A stretch of DNA of 64,000 nucleotides from Strigamia acuminata (taxonomy: Eukaryota; Arthropoda; Chilopoda; Geophilomorpha; Linotaeniidae): NCBI GenBank assembly GCA_949358305.1, contig OX442323.1, positions 5,704,001 through 5,768,000 on the forward strand, read 5' to 3'. Both the position numbers and the translations under genes were made by a program. Below the pieces are notes generated by a model. It worked only from the letters and a program-made list of their open reading frames with translations, ran no database searches and had not been told where the DNA came from. Positions 35,901 through 49,538 of this stretch are shown piece by piece; within the stretch, counting starts at the first letter, position 1; every line of letters begins with the position of its first letter.

Positions 35901-36980
35901 AACCTTAAAAAAAAATCCAAAGGGGGGGTCAGGAAAAAACTTTTCCAATATTCATCAGCAGACCCGGTCTGCGAGACTCCCAAAATGGCCAACTTTCCGC
36001 CCAACTTTTTTTCCTCACCCACAAATAAATATTGAATGGCTTAAATTATATTATGGAAACTAAACTGCCAAACTGGAAAAAAAAAAGATTACATTTTATA
36101 CGCGCCATCTTTCATGTTTATTCAAAATAAAAACCCCAAAAAAGCGCATTCGCCGACGCTTCAGCCATCACTTATGTAAGTATTAAACCAAACTTAACCC
36201 ATTGGGTCAAACTACTCCAAAAGAGAATATTGCATACCGCAACTTCGCCCGTGCTAAATAAATAAAAACCGGTTAAAAACCCCAAGATCCTCGAGTCAGA
36301 CCGCTCGTTCTCCCTCAAGATTTCGACACGAGCACGCCTCTGACCCTCGAGTGTACAGTACAGGTGACGATCAGGGGATACCCCCTGTTTACCAAACTGT
36401 TTTCTACCAATCAGAGAACAGGCAGTAAAACGAGAACGTGATCCTCGCATTTCCTCATAAGATTCCTCCCCCCTTCAATTACTCGGCAATAGGGGAAGCC
36501 AAAAGGCGTTGCGATATATTTCCCTTCTTCCCCCGGCACGTGATGAGCCGGTACCGCAAAAAAGAAAAAGAAACGTCAATGTGTCCTCAAAATTGTAAAG
36601 AATTAAATAAAACTACAGCAAGTCCCCTATATAAAACAATTTCGTCTTATACACCGACGCCATCTCAGGTTAAAATAAATATTGTTAATATGTGCATTAA
36701 TATTAATCGTAATATTAATGCATTTAATCTGAAAAGTGGCCAGCCCTGATCTTCGTAAGTCCAGCAAAGATGTACAAGGAAAAATTGTTAATCCTAATTA
36801 AAAGAAAATATTTTTAATCCTATTTCTTAATAGAAATTAATAAAAAGTACATCTTATACAGAATTTTTAATCTTACTCTGAAAAGTACAACAGTTGGCTT
36901 ACATTGCTAGACACACGAACTGTCTTACAAGTGGTGTGCCAATCACTAGCAAGTCCATTTTTAAAGTGTTTCAATATCGA
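33000..36980. other. AT-rich DNA, no gene seen
   Basis: No exon or RNA gene was recognised. A single pogo-like end (CAGTCGTAACTCTTTATAAC) begins at about 33791 without a detectable partner. A further copy of the old dispersed repeat lies near 34460-34540. Confidence 0.4.
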
Positions 36981-36982
36981 GT

Positions 36983-37213
36983 ACCGTATTTTACCGATTA
37001 AGAGTCGCCCTCGAATAGTAGCCGCGACTGAGACACCAAGAATACCGTATTTTTGCAAAAGTACGGTATTGTTTCCGTATTTAACCTCACGAACGATGAA
37101 AGTACGCTTCGTTCGTGACGTTCAGACTTCGTTTGGAAAAACCGAAATTGTAATTGCTGACAAAAATGGCAGTTTTGAATAAAAGCCGCAACTCTTAATA
37201 GATAAAATACGGT
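36983..37213. mobile_element. 231-bp MITE, ACCGTATTTTA end
   Basis: The left end ACCGTATTTTACCGATTAAG pairs with an inverted right end (ACCGTATTTTATCTATTAAG on the minus strand), 18 of 20 bases alike and continuing into AGAGTYGC. It resembles the elements at 28.8 and 32.6 kb in the GATTAAGAGTCGC portion of the end. It has no coding capacity. Confidence 0.6.
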
Positions 37214-38517
37214 GTTCACCCTCTGTAAGCTATATGCTACACTGCGAAACTTGAAGTTCCTATCTCTGAAAGTTCGTAACTCGAATGTTCGTATGTATAG
37301 GGGACTTTTCCACCATAGAAACTCTCTTTTCACTCAATTTACTTGCCAAAACAGCCTGAAAAGACGAAATAATGAGAACAAAAGCGACACAAACTTAGAA
37401 ACAACCAAAACAAAATGAAAAATCTAAATTAAAAAATAAAAATAAAAATAAAAATATTTTTTTTTTCTTCAAATCTTTAGTGGACTTTATAGTTGTTGAA
37501 TAACAAGTCCTCCTCCATCGTCGGTTTGGCTCGCGTTGCATGGTTCAGAGGCGAGCCATAAAGAGCTTTTGCGGCCACGCCAGATCGACTTCTCGTCCAC
37601 GAAGGACGGAAGGACAAGCTACAATACTCATTTCCGAAGCGAACAACCTCTTCACAAATTCTCCGGCCAAGTGGGACGGAAACTCGGGCCGCGGTCGACC
37701 GGCAACGGGGGTCGCGGCTCGGGCGCTTCTCCGCAGCTGTTCTATATACACACGCCATGGCTATTCTGCCCTTTTATGCTTTCCCACCCCCTTCACAATA
37801 TTGCTCCCTCACTCTCGGCTAAACGCCAATAGAACCGTTGATGCGTGTTTCTGTTCTTCGCAACTTTTAGCCCGCAACTTGTACACTCAATACGGTAATT
37901 CCATTCCATTCTCCCCCTCCCCGCTTTCTCAGCGCTCTTAAAAGAAAAATCACGACTGCACATAAAAATCCAGCCGCCATTTTTTCTCACTTGCCTACCG
38001 AAAAGTCAGCAGGGTGTCCTTTTAAATATTCATTTTTTTTTTGTGAGAATTTTTGCAGTTGCACATATGTCACCCGGACTCCACCCAAAACATTTGCCAG
38101 TTACCTTCTTTTCTCTTGACTTAATAAACAAGCGTTAATGCTCCCGAGACCACTAAACAAATATAAACTGCAAAAGTTTTAATGAGCAAACATATAGAGG
38201 AACCCAAGGATCCTTTCTATTAATTACAGCGGATTAAAATAGAAATGGGCTTAATATTTCTCGCTAATAGTAACTAGGACTAAGCTTCTGTTTATTCTGC
38301 CCGAACGACCGTAAAATAAAACAAAATTTACTCAATTACAAATAAATAAATAAATTGAACGCTAAACCAGTGCGACAGGCAATTAGCATGTAAGGCTCCG
38401 AATTGTGGCCTGGTCCGTGCGGTGGCCTATGCCCATTTAAGAGCTCGAGGATTTTCTGGCGTTTACGCAATAAACATTGGGTCCAATTAATTGATTATTA
38501 ATGACGATTTTATGTAT
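37214..38517. other. Non-coding DNA with a GC-richer island, no gene assigned
   Basis: The segment at about 37500-37760 is clearly GC-richer than its surroundings and has long open frames in several registers, as expected of GC-rich DNA. It also has a TATA-like CTATATAC at its right edge. It could be a promoter or an unrecognised exon, and nothing in the translations is familiar. Confidence 0.35.
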
Positions 38518-38520
38518 AAA

Positions 38521-38900
38521 AAAAATCACCAATTTTGAAGTAAAATCACCAATTTTGATATAAAAATCACAAATTTTGATGTAAAATCACAAATTTTGAT
38601 GTAAAATCACAAATTTTGATGTAAAATCACAAATTTTGATGTAAAATCACAAATTTTGATGTAAAAATCACCAATTTTGATGTAAAATCACCAATTTTGA
38701 TGTAAAAATCACAAATTTTGATGTAAAATCACAAATTTTGATGTAAAATTACAAATTTTGATGTAAAAATCACCAATTTTGATGTAAAATCACCAATTTT
38801 GATGTAAAAATCACCAATTTTGATGTAAAATCACCAATTTTGATATAAAATCACCAATTTTGTTGTAAAAATCAACAATTTTTGTAAAAAAAATCACCAA
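38521..38900. repeat. 20-21-bp tandem repeat, 18 copies
   Basis: The unit is TCACAAATTTTGATGTAAAA with variants in which one A is added or CAC becomes CACC. I counted 18 copies. Units alternate between 20 and 21 bases. A-tracts and the AAATTTT core recur about every 10 bases, so the array is expected to be intrinsically curved. Confidence 0.9.
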
Positions 38901-39960
38901 GTGTGTTAATAGCGCCTGCAAAAATTTCACAAAAAAATTAAACACCCGGGCGTTTATTTGGAACCTTACAATATTTTTATTGCGATTTCTTGGCAACTAT
39001 TGCTGTATACCATTTGCGAAATAATGTCATTTCCAATGTCGGCTTATAAAGTTAAAACAAAAAAAAATACATTGATGTTTTCTCTCGAAAGCGAACAAAA
39101 AGCACTCAAAAAATTTGCAAAATTCCAAAGTGACACAAATTTAAAATTTATTTCCTTCATAACGAAAAACAAACAAAAAAAAAACTAAAATATCATTCCA
39201 CCTCGTGTTGTTTCAATCCAACAGCAAACGACAGCCTCGTTAAATCATTATCGCCTTACTGTTTAAACCAGAGTTAAAAATGTGACCCTTTAAGTAGCTA
39301 CATTCGGCGTATCTTATTCCTGTGTGAACCATCTAGTTTGCATTCACCGTACAATAGCCCACCCTTTCAATCTAACACGCTTCGTTTTCGCACGTGAATG
39401 AGTCTGTTCACAGCCTTCCCCAGCCCCCTTCACCTCCAAACTCCTGTTGCGCCTGAGTGAAGCACAAATAAGGGCCTCATGGTCAAACATCAGCCCCTGC
39501 TGGGCGACATCAAAGAAAATTCCTAGCAGATGTCGGTGTGATGATTAAGTCACTCTTGTACCTATTATACTAGGATTTAAATATAATAAAAAAAAAACAC
39601 AAGGAGCTTCAGTCTCGATACGCAGCTTAAAGAGTTAGTGTTATTGGGTGGCATGAAATGTATCACATGCAGCTGCCCCTTATTTCATCGCTGGCTAACT
39701 AACTGATGCGGACAAGAGGAAGTGCACCCGTTCAAATTGTCGCATTAATTACTCTTAATACAATAACACGTTATTAATGGCAACAAGAAAACTATCTTTT
39801 TTCTCTGTATCCTTAATTTAATGAAAAATACGCTCTATTCGGTTTTTACACGCTCTTTTTTTTAAACGATTTTGCCACATTCAAACATAAGTGTTTTTGG
39901 TCACAAAACAAAACACACACCTATAACGCTTATAGCGCACACGGTCTATTCTGGAACGTA
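38901..39960. other. AT-rich DNA, no gene seen
   Basis: No exon, RNA gene or mobile element could be supported in this stretch. Confidence 0.4.
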
Positions 39961-39964
39961 ACTG

Positions 39965-40410
39965 CAGTATAGGGCCTCAATTGTCCGAACTAATTGAGGA
40001 CATGGGTGTTCATAAAACCGAATTGTTTGGATAATCGAACATTAGGTTTATACATTTGAAAATAAAGTCATTAAAATATAGTTAAAAGCATTAAAACCCA
40101 CCAAAAATGGATAAAATCGTCTAAAAACATTAAAAACTGATTAAAAATAGGTGAGAATCGTCAAAAAACATTAAAAACCGATTGAAAATAGATGAAAATC
40201 GTCAAAAAACATTAAAAACCGATTAAAAATAAGTGAAAATTGTCAAAAAACATTAAAAACCGATTAAAAATAGGTGAAAATCGTCAAAAAACATTAAAAA
40301 TCAATTAAACACTAATAAAAGTCGATACTTAATCGATAAAAAATAACTTACTGCTGTTCGGATAACCGATCGTTCGTATAACCAGTATTCCCATAATCGA
40401 GGCTCTACCG
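39965..40410 (-). mobile_element. pogo/Tigger-like MITE, copy A (446 bp)
   Basis: The left end CAGTATAGGGCCTCAATTGT and the inverted right end (CGGTAGAGCCTCGATTATGG on the minus strand) enclose a sequence that aligns, reverse-complemented, along the element at 51388-51700. Shared blocks include CCGAACTAATTGAGGA near the left end and GTTCGGATAACCGATCGTTC near the right end. Copy A is about 130 bases longer because an internal segment has expanded into a tandem repeat. No transposase is encoded. Confidence 0.7.
40070..40312. repeat. About 41-bp tandem repeat inside MITE copy A
   Basis: About 5 to 6 units of the form CATTAAAAACCGATTAAAAA followed by TAGGTGAAAATCGTCAAAAA. Four A-tracts per unit are spaced close to 10 bases apart. 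In the related copy at 51.4 kb the same segment is present in about two to three diverged units. Confidence 0.8.
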
Positions 40411-40412
40411 TA

Positions 40413-43400
40413 CCATGTAAAAACAGAATTGGGTGTACACAACTTTTATTTGTTGTTTTCCCCGCAAACCTCTAAGAAAATTCATCATCCAGCGAAAAAC
40501 TTTGATGCTCCAGGAAACCAGAACGCGCCGAAATGCCACAAATTTACGATTATACAAAACTAATTTATAACATCCCTTGATATAAAAACCCACAAAACAA
40601 AAACTAACTTTTCCAATTTATTACTCGAAAATAACATAACTCGCAAAAAAAATTACACATTTTGCGCATCTAATTTTATGATCGCCGTACAACTCGCGAA
40701 TTTATTCAACGATCAAGACAAGAAAAAATTATTTCGTCCTCCTTTACATTTTCTTTTCTGCACACTCTGTCTCTTTTAAATCCTTCCAAATCGTCGCGCG
40801 CCACACCTTCCAAACAAAGCCCCCTCCACCTCTACCCCCGTTTAGAGTGCGTGATTAATGATCGGCGTTAGGTGAGTATCATTCATCATCGCCCTCACCA
40901 GACGGCCCGGTCCGCCCAAACAAATAAGCCTGGGGCTGTGTACGGAAAGAAAAGGGAAAACCTTTGTTTAAGTGACGTAATAAGACAAAAGAACAACTAC
41001 AAACAAATTTACCTTGTGGCATCCTTCTCTACACAACATTTGTTCAATTACACTTTGGCATGAGACCAAAGTGGGGGAGGCGGAGGAGGAGGAGCGTGGA
41101 AGGCTAAAACTGACATTTTCTTTACATAACGCTAAATTATTAATCCCTAATTAAATTTATTAATTAAATAATTAATTCGCGTTAACCCATCACGCTGAGT
41201 AGAGATATAAAAACTTCCAAAACTGCAATAAATAAACCAACAACACTGACATTCACTCATTACTCGTCGCAAAATGAGCTTTTTACCTCGTAAAATTAAT
41301 TTTAAAATTAATTTCAAACATAATTCCATCCAAAACAAAATTTTTCTTTAAAAAAAATTTTTTTTTTTGCTTTTTTGCATCGCACCAACTCCACAGGTGA
41401 CTTTTCTTTCCCGATCCGGAATGATCGCCATCTCCCCCATGCAATTCATCAAACCAATTGCCCTTAACTACAGGTCACAAACTACTCACCCGCATGGTAT
41501 TGGGCATCGACACGAAGCAACAACGTGGAACCGGCGCGCAGCTAAGAGCGATCAGTTTCCAACACGGAAATCCGGTCCAAACGATGCACCCTCGGACGAA
41601 AAAAGAAAAAAAAAGGAACCGCGAAGCCGCACCAATTTTAAGTCCGTTGGCTTCGACGTCACTCCAAATTCGCGAGATAAATGAGAGAAAGAGAAGGTGA
41701 ACTTGTCGGCCAAGTGCACTGGCACTCACTAGAGCCTTTGGTATATATGGCTAAGGCTGGCAGCGAGAGAATGTGGTGCCACACGCAGCGGAGCCGACAC
41801 AACCGACGGCACGGCAGCGCGAGCATTACCAATCCCGAGTGCAGGGCGAGTCGACTGATTTCAACCCGACGGGGATTAGGGGTGGGAAACCAGAAGAGCA
41901 ATCGAAGAAAAATACACGGACACGGCATTGATTTTAACATCGTTCTCTCTACCGGTCAACTACACACACTCAATGTACACAAATCCGAAAGGAAATTAAA
42001 ATTAGAAAAGTAATAACACAATAAAATTAAAGAGTTCAACTTCAAAGAGGGGGCGCGACCAATTCTGTCCTCTGCACGTTCCAGAATCTCCTGCAAACGT
42101 GTGACTGCCTACAGTACCACCTAATTATACAACTTATAAAATATTCATAACATGCCAAAAATATATATTTAAAAAAAATTTAAAAAAATTTTTTTTTTTA
42201 GAAAAAAAGTCTTTTTTCATTTCCTAAAAAAATTTCTAAAGAAATAAGCTTAAAAAACAGAAGAAACTTTTTTGTTTTAAAAAAAAATCACATTTTTAAA
42301 TATTTTATTCATGGTGCATTTTCAATTTTTACGGAATAAATAAAAAAAAAAATGAAAAAAATAAAAAACGAAAAAAAAAAACCATTACCTGTTTATTTAT
42401 TTAGGAATACCTAATATTAATAATTTACCACCCCTCGTTACATGTCAAACTTCAATCTCACTTATAACGGGGTATAAAAGACTATAATAAAAACATACGA
42501 TCTACTGATAGTGGGCTTTGATACTTGTGAAACCATCCCCGACTACCTTTTCGGGTTTTGTGGTTCTACTTGAAGGAAATAAGAGAAAAAAAGCATATTT
42601 TTGTACAAAAAAAACACACACCTAATCCTAATAACAGCTATTTCCAGCCTTCGCCCTTCGATTTGCATGCAGACCAACTTTGGTCACGAAACTTGCCGGT
42701 TTCGTCCAATCAGCCATTAGCACTCGCGTGAACAAGGGGGTAAACTGCCAGCAACTCTCCCTTCATATCGTTGCGTGTCAGTCGTCCCAGACAACCGACT
42801 GTGTGAGTGACGTAGGACCATGCAGCGCATGCAAAGCGCTACCCTGGTCTACCATTGTTCTGTCAGTTCAACATCAAACAGTGGGAATGCGAAGAGCTGG
42901 CGAGCTGGCGAACTACGCAAACGAGGAGTTAAAATTGCGCTAATTAGCGATGAAATTTAAAAGAGAAAAAATTTGTGCACATTTGTTGAATTATTGCATT
43001 TTTGTGTTGATATTGTTTTCTATTTATTATCGTCGAATTTTTTGGCCAGAGAGTACATTTTAATTCCCAAACGTGCAGTTGAGTTGAACCAAACCACTCA
43101 AATAAATTTGCATTGCTTATTGTTTTGGTTAAAGCCAAATTGCTCGCGTATGCGCAGAACGCGTATGGGTTACCCACAATCATGGTTAGTTTCGCCCAAG
43201 GTAGTTTCAAACGGAAAAAATGGTTCAAATAGTTTAAGTTGATGTGAAAATCGATTTGAAGGAAACGATGCTATACGAATAATCAAAATAAAAATTACAA
43301 ATAAATAAAATTACAAAAAAATATATTTTTTTTTATATTGTCACAAACATCTAGAAATTAGAAACCGAAACTGAAAATAACAATAATAAATCTATGTTTC

Positions 43401-46400
43401 CCTAATACAGTGATGCACGCAGCGTGTAATAATCAGTTGAACGAAATGAAGCAAAACAACGCGTCTCACGGGACTTCCATCTTCATCTCAAGAGAAAATC
43501 GAAACTGAGAATCCAAACCTAATGAGGCCAAACAGAGTAAAAGGAACATTTCACAGACAAGTGACAACGAGTTCTGCATCAACATCTCACACTCCTTGAT
43601 TGCCCCACACCACCAAAAAAAAAAAAAAAAAAAAGTTTAAAAAACAAAAAATCGAACTATACAACTAAGAAATTTTCGACTAATATCATTAGTAACGATT
43701 AATTAACCATTTATCAATTTCACGATTCGATGCGCCTGAAAATTAACCGATCCATCTTGTCAAAATTTAAAAATATTTACCCCGCCACCCCATCCCGTCG
43801 CCCATCCCAGAATTGAACTCTTATTTTAATTTTTTCCATTTTTTTTCTTTACTTAAATGAAACACGAAAAAAAATGGCTCAACTTAATTGTCTTTTAATG
43901 GGCTTAATAAAACCTCTTGTTCCAAAATGATCTAAATTGGGTTTGCCTTTGGCAGATCGTGCAATTAGTAATCATAAATCATTCGTTTAATTCAGATTAA
44001 GGAGAAACTTAAACTAATTAAGAAAAGTGAAGGCTGCTTCCACTTCCGAGAAGAAAAGAAAACGTTTTTATCTTTACCCTTCTCTCAATTTTACTTCCAT
44101 CTAAGTGCAACACTCACACAAATGCGCGCGCACGACCCTTTTCGTTAAACGGAATAGACAGCGAATGGAAAATAGCAAATATCTCTGCCCCCCTTGCCTC
44201 ACTTGGCAAAGTGCATTGCATTGATGAGGATGCGTCTTGACAATTTTATATGCACCCAATATGGAATGAACTCTCTACTCCATTCAAATTTCAAATTTCA
44301 AACGAAAAAAAAAATAAATAATAAAAAAAAAATAATAAAATTGAAAATAATTTCATTAACTCTCGTCTCCCCGTCTAACTCCTCGTTTAAAACGTAAACA
44401 AAACGGAATACCAAAATCCTGCAGTGGCAAAGATGAATAAAAACATCAATTTTATTAACCAAACTTGTAAAGTTATGAACCGTTGTCGCCAGAAGACGCC
44501 ACTCGACGATACAATTACGTCGTCAAAAAACATTCATTTCAAGCTTCGCACGAAAGCCCAACCTTGAAAGCACCCCGCAAAAATAAATAAACCTAAAAAA
44601 ATAAATTAAAATCCAAAAAATCCAAAAATAAAAATAAAAAAACACCCTTTCAAAATAAAATAACAAAAATAATTTACTCCCAAAAAGAAAAATAAATTTA
44701 AAAAAAAAAAACAATCATTTGCAAACCATCACAAAAGAAGCCATTAAATTCTCTTCCAGTCGCACACACAGAAGAGGTCTTGATCTGTCACCTTGCTACC
44801 TATCTTGACAAGTCTCGGTCCCATTGAGAAAAGGCCCGCTCTCGAATTAAGTGATCCTTCCCCCTTCACGCTTTTTGCGTGACGGGAAAATGAAACCTAT
44901 CTCCCCAGTCCCCACCCACTTCCCCTCCGTTCCTATTTCGTTTTTTTTCTCCTTTCTTTTATTTCTCAACTGACGACCACGTCTTCTTTCCGTTCCGAAC
45001 GGGATTCGAGCGCGTAGTTACAAAGCGAATGGCAAAGACCCTTCACACACATACACGCGCACATCTCGGGGACGAGTTCCACGCCGTGATTGGGAACCCT
45101 TTTCAATCTGTCGCTGATGATTCCAGCCACGTCGTTGTAAGGTGAGATTCGGAGTGAAAGCGGAGCATTGGCACACCGCCAGTGCGCAAGCGTGCACTCT
45201 CTCGGAACGAGTCAGGGATCACCAAGCCAAAAAGGATAAGAAGCAGCAGAAAAAAGAGAAAAAAAAGAAGAAAAAAGCCTCTTTTGCCTCATAAAATACC
45301 GTTTCGAATTCAAATCTAGACCCTTTCCCTATATAAAGAGTTTGATGTGTTCGAGATGAATTCCGAGTGCTCGCTTTAACTAAAGACAAACACGCCGGCC
45401 ATCGGTGCGGTCGCACTAGCATATCATTAGCATTTATCGCTTTAAAAATTACACTCGATTCGGGCAGCACTAAGAAAAGAAAATTTCATTTCGCTGCAGC
45501 GCTTCTGCTTTTGACTTGCTAATGGCGCGCCAAACCTTTGCCGTACGACTCGTCGTGCGACAGGTCTCGAGCCGGTGAAGATGGATGGCCCCGGCCGCCC
45601 CAAGGGTCAAGCAACGTGCAGCGCCGTCTATCGCGCGCAACACACGCTGTTACTATTACAACCGAATTAGCATTTTTATCTGTGAGGAACGCGAGATGCG
45701 TGTAAACATTTCATGCGATGAGATGTGATTATAACCTCGACATCTGTACTAATAAGTGCTGGCTCCAATCAACTCCCCACAAAACCCGCGTCCAATCACC
45801 ACCAATCGCAAAATTAAATTAATTTTTTAAAAAAATATATAAATTAATTTTTTTTTTTTAAATTCAGGGTTCCTCCAACGCAACCTGTGGGCAGGATTAA
45901 ACTAACCAAACCGAGATGAGCGCAAAGCCCGTAACGCAAACTGGATGACACGTCTCTCTAAAAGCAGTTCCGTGTTGTACCGCAGGGAAGTAACATGTCG
46001 GTTGGCCGCTGACATCAATTGGGACAGTGACCATCCGCACCTGCTGACACTCAGTTCGCCACTTTCGCAACGTAGTTATAGAAATTGCTCCTTAAATTCC
46101 CTATGTTTATCTAACTTCAATCAATTGGCTATTGGAAAAACGGGAAGAAAAAAAGAAAAAAGAAATCCCCTCAACTCCCAACCCATTTAAATCTTTTTCA
46201 AAAGAGAAGAAATTCGATGGGCATTTTCGTATTAGCTCTTCGCCATTCCCACCGATAGCAAACTTATAAACTCTTTACAACATGGAATGGGAGGGCACTG
46301 GTCTTTCACGTCACTTCATATATAAATTCACATGAGGGGTCACGAAAAAGTGACTTTCAAATTGGCTTCGGAAAAGTTCATCGGTTGTGTATTGGAAAAT

Positions 46401-47542
46401 AAAAGTTGAGCCTTTTTCTAGTAGATAAAAAATAATAAAAGTATATATAAAAGTCTTGTTTCGTGTTATTCCAGAGCAAACAAAATGACTCCCCCCAGGA
46501 ACCAAATCACCTGCTTGCATTTCCCCCCGACCATTGGAATTCCAACTAACACCAATAGCGGATTAGGCTCCAAAGAGCGTTAATGTGCTCGGATAAGTCC
46601 ATGTTTTAAAGATTTCCCTCCTCCCAAATGCCACCCTATAAGACACTGTTTTATTGCCTTCTTAAACAGTCTCACAGATAGAAACGAAGGAAAACAAAAG
46701 TTCTTCGACGCAATACTGCATTAAAAGGCGCTACGTTTCATTTTTCGCTTTTTAAATGCTTTCCACGCACCAACACTTTGTAAAATTACCAAAACTGTTA
46801 TTACATTTACAATTCCAGCGAATAAACATAAATTTAATCTTTTTCAATCGGACGAAAGTTGTAAATAAATAAATATTTTATAATATATTGCATTCCAAAA
46901 TACACAGCACTTTGCCGAATTAATTATATTATTTGTACATTAAATAACGAATTTCGTAATAAAATTAATAGTATCGGGAATGCACTTCGTAATACATTTT
47001 ACAAAATATATTTTCATTTGCAAATCAATAACGCACAAAAATATAATTTCAATGTATTTTTGAACCATATGCGTAACTCACGTGATCAAATCAAGAGTTT
47101 GACCTTGTGTACTAATGATAAACGTTACAAGCGCTTGTAAGTAATTGATGTGCTACTTGAGGCCCCATCGAGCAAATGGCAGTATAAATCTCAATCATGT
47201 AATAATAAACACTAAAACCATTTCCAAATGAATATTACAACAACGTAAAATTGCTTTACAATTGTATTCAACCTAATATTTTTTTTAAAAATATTATATA
47301 AAAAAAAATTAAAAAAAAAGACTACTAAATACTGGACATGCCGTGTCTAATTAAAAGTGAGGAAAGGTTTTAATTAACAATTCACTGAAGGTCTAATCCC
47401 ATAATTACTGCAACAAATTACGGTCATTTGCGTTACTCAAAAAAAAATTACCTGCAATTAAATTTATCAGCAAAAAAAAAAAAACACAAAACAAAAAATT
47501 CCATATAGTTAAGCCTATATATGCGTGACACTTCAAATTAAT

Positions 47543-47583
<41 letters not shown>

Positions 47584-48350
47584 GACCAAGAGCTAATTAT
47601 AACATCATTTCTCCTTTAAATTAATAAATAAAAAAGTCGCATAATAGATAGATCATTTTGAAGGAAACAAGCGAAATGCTAAGTAAAATACAAGAAATGT
47701 TCTCCAGAGAATGACCGGGACACAAAGGCAGAATATAAAGCGAGTTGGATCAACCCACAGACAACTGTTAAAAACTTGGGAACAATAGACATAAAAAGGC
47801 GGTCGTAAAGAGAAAGAAAAATAGCTTTCCACTACATTTTTACATCAGCCCCATGCAAATTCCCGAGATAACATTGTAACAGGCCCGAATTTACGACCTA
47901 TACTTTGCTAATAAAATTATGAATAAATACATGAGACAAAAGCAACAAAAGACCGGCCAGTGTCCACTCTGCGCGATATGCATCTCCAGTAAAAGCCTGC
48001 AGCGAATTGGATCAAGATGGTCATCTGCACCCTTAGAAGCCACATGTACAATTTGTCAGCAAAAACAGATACCCTATTTCACGATCTAATTGACCCCCTT
48101 TACAGTGAACTTGTTGTAAATCCACGTCTTGCACAATTCTGCAGCACTATCTTAAACAAGTTACAAGTGTAGCTATTTCTTTCTTTTTCTCTTAACCTTT
48201 CAAATGATAAGAAGTTAGAGTCATTTTTCCTTATCCGTTTGGGAAGTTTCATAAATTTCTGCAAGCATTACCATAATACGAGACAGAAATCCGTAATTGA
48301 ACTAGCACTCAAACAGTTTGTTATGTACTAGCAAGTGTGGGCTTATGTTG
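40413..48350. other. AT-rich DNA, no gene seen
   Basis: No exon, RNA gene or delimited mobile element was recognised. GC-richer islands at about 41500-41940, 44990-45200 and 45490-45660 have open frames in several registers without domains. The first contains a TATATATGG box near 41743. A run of 31 A lies at 47551-47581. These islands are the most plausible places for regulatory DNA or unrecognised exons. Confidence 0.35.
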
Positions 48351-48360
48351 ACTGAAAAAT

Positions 48361-49530
48361 TATTTTAAAATACTTTAAAATGTAAAATCAGTTCAAAATA
48401 TATTGAATTTATGCATAAATCACTTAAAAATCCCAAAAATCAGTTCAAAATATATTGAATTTATGCAAAATTCACTTAAAAATCCCAAAAATCACTTCAA
48501 TATCTCAAAAATCACTTCAAAATCCTACAAAATCACTTAAAAATCCTACAAAATCACATCAAAATCCTACAAAATCACTTCAAAATCCTACAAAATCACT
48601 TCAAAATCCTACAAAATCACTTCAAAATCCTACAAAATCACTTCAAAATCACTTCAAAATCACTTCAAAATCACTTCAAAATCACTTCAAAATCACTTCA
48701 AAATCACTTCAAAATCACTTCAAAATCACTTCAATATCCTACAAAATCAATTAAAAATCCCAAAAATCACTTCAAAATCCCAAAAATCAGTTCAAAATAT
48801 ATTGAATTTATGCAAAAATCACTTAAAAATCCCAAAAATCAGTTCAAAATATATTGAATTTATGCAAAAATCACTTAAAAATCCCAAAAATCAGTTCAAA
48901 ATATATTGAATTTATGCAAAAATCACTTAAAAATCCCAAAAATCAGTTCAAAATATATTGAATTCATGCAAAAATCACGTAAAAAATCCCAAAAATCAGT
49001 TCAAAATCAGATAAATTTCTACAAAATCACTTCAAAATCGCACAAAATCACTTCAAAATCCTACATAATCACTTCAATATCCTACAAAATCACTTCAAAA
49101 TCCCAAAAAGCACTTTAAAATCCTACAGAATCACTTCAAAATCCTACAAAATCACTTCAAAATCCTACAAAATCACTTCAAAATCACTTCAAAATCCTAC
49201 AAAATCACTTAAAAAACCCAAAAATCAATATCCTACAAAATCACTTAAAAATCCCAAAAATCAGTTCAAAATATATTGAATTTATGCAAAAATCACTTAA
49301 AAATCCTAAAAATCAATTCAAAATCAGATAAATTTCTACAAAATCACTTCAAAATCGCTCAAAATCACTTCAAAATCGCATAAAATCACTTCAAAATCCT
49401 ACATAATTACTTCAATATCCTACAATTCCCAAAAAAAACAATACTTCAATATCCTACAATTCCCAAAAAAAACAATACTTCAAAATCCTAAAAAAAAAAT
49501 CTAAAAAATCACTTCAAAATTAAAAATATA
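48361..49530. repeat. 1.2-kb composite satellite built from 10-11-bp modules
   Basis: The array is made of modules such as ACTTCAAAATC, CTACAAAATC and CCCAAAAATC, joined into units of about 21 bases and, at 48371-48480, 48780-49000 and 49250-49330, into longer units containing TTCAAAATATATTGAATTTA. A stretch at 48641-48735 is a pure 11-base repeat. The open frames across it (rich in Lys, Ser, Asn and Gln) are products of the repeat, not genes. There are no unique spacers, so it is not a CRISPR-like array. Confidence 0.9.
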
Positions 49531-49538
49531 TATATATA

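Noticed and set aside
38521-38900. CRISPR-like regular repeats
   Set aside because: Units abut without unique spacers, and the DNA is eukaryotic. It is an ordinary tandem repeat.
48455-49118. Open frames rich in Lys, Ser, Asn and Gln in the satellite
   Set aside because: They are direct translations of the tandem repeat modules.
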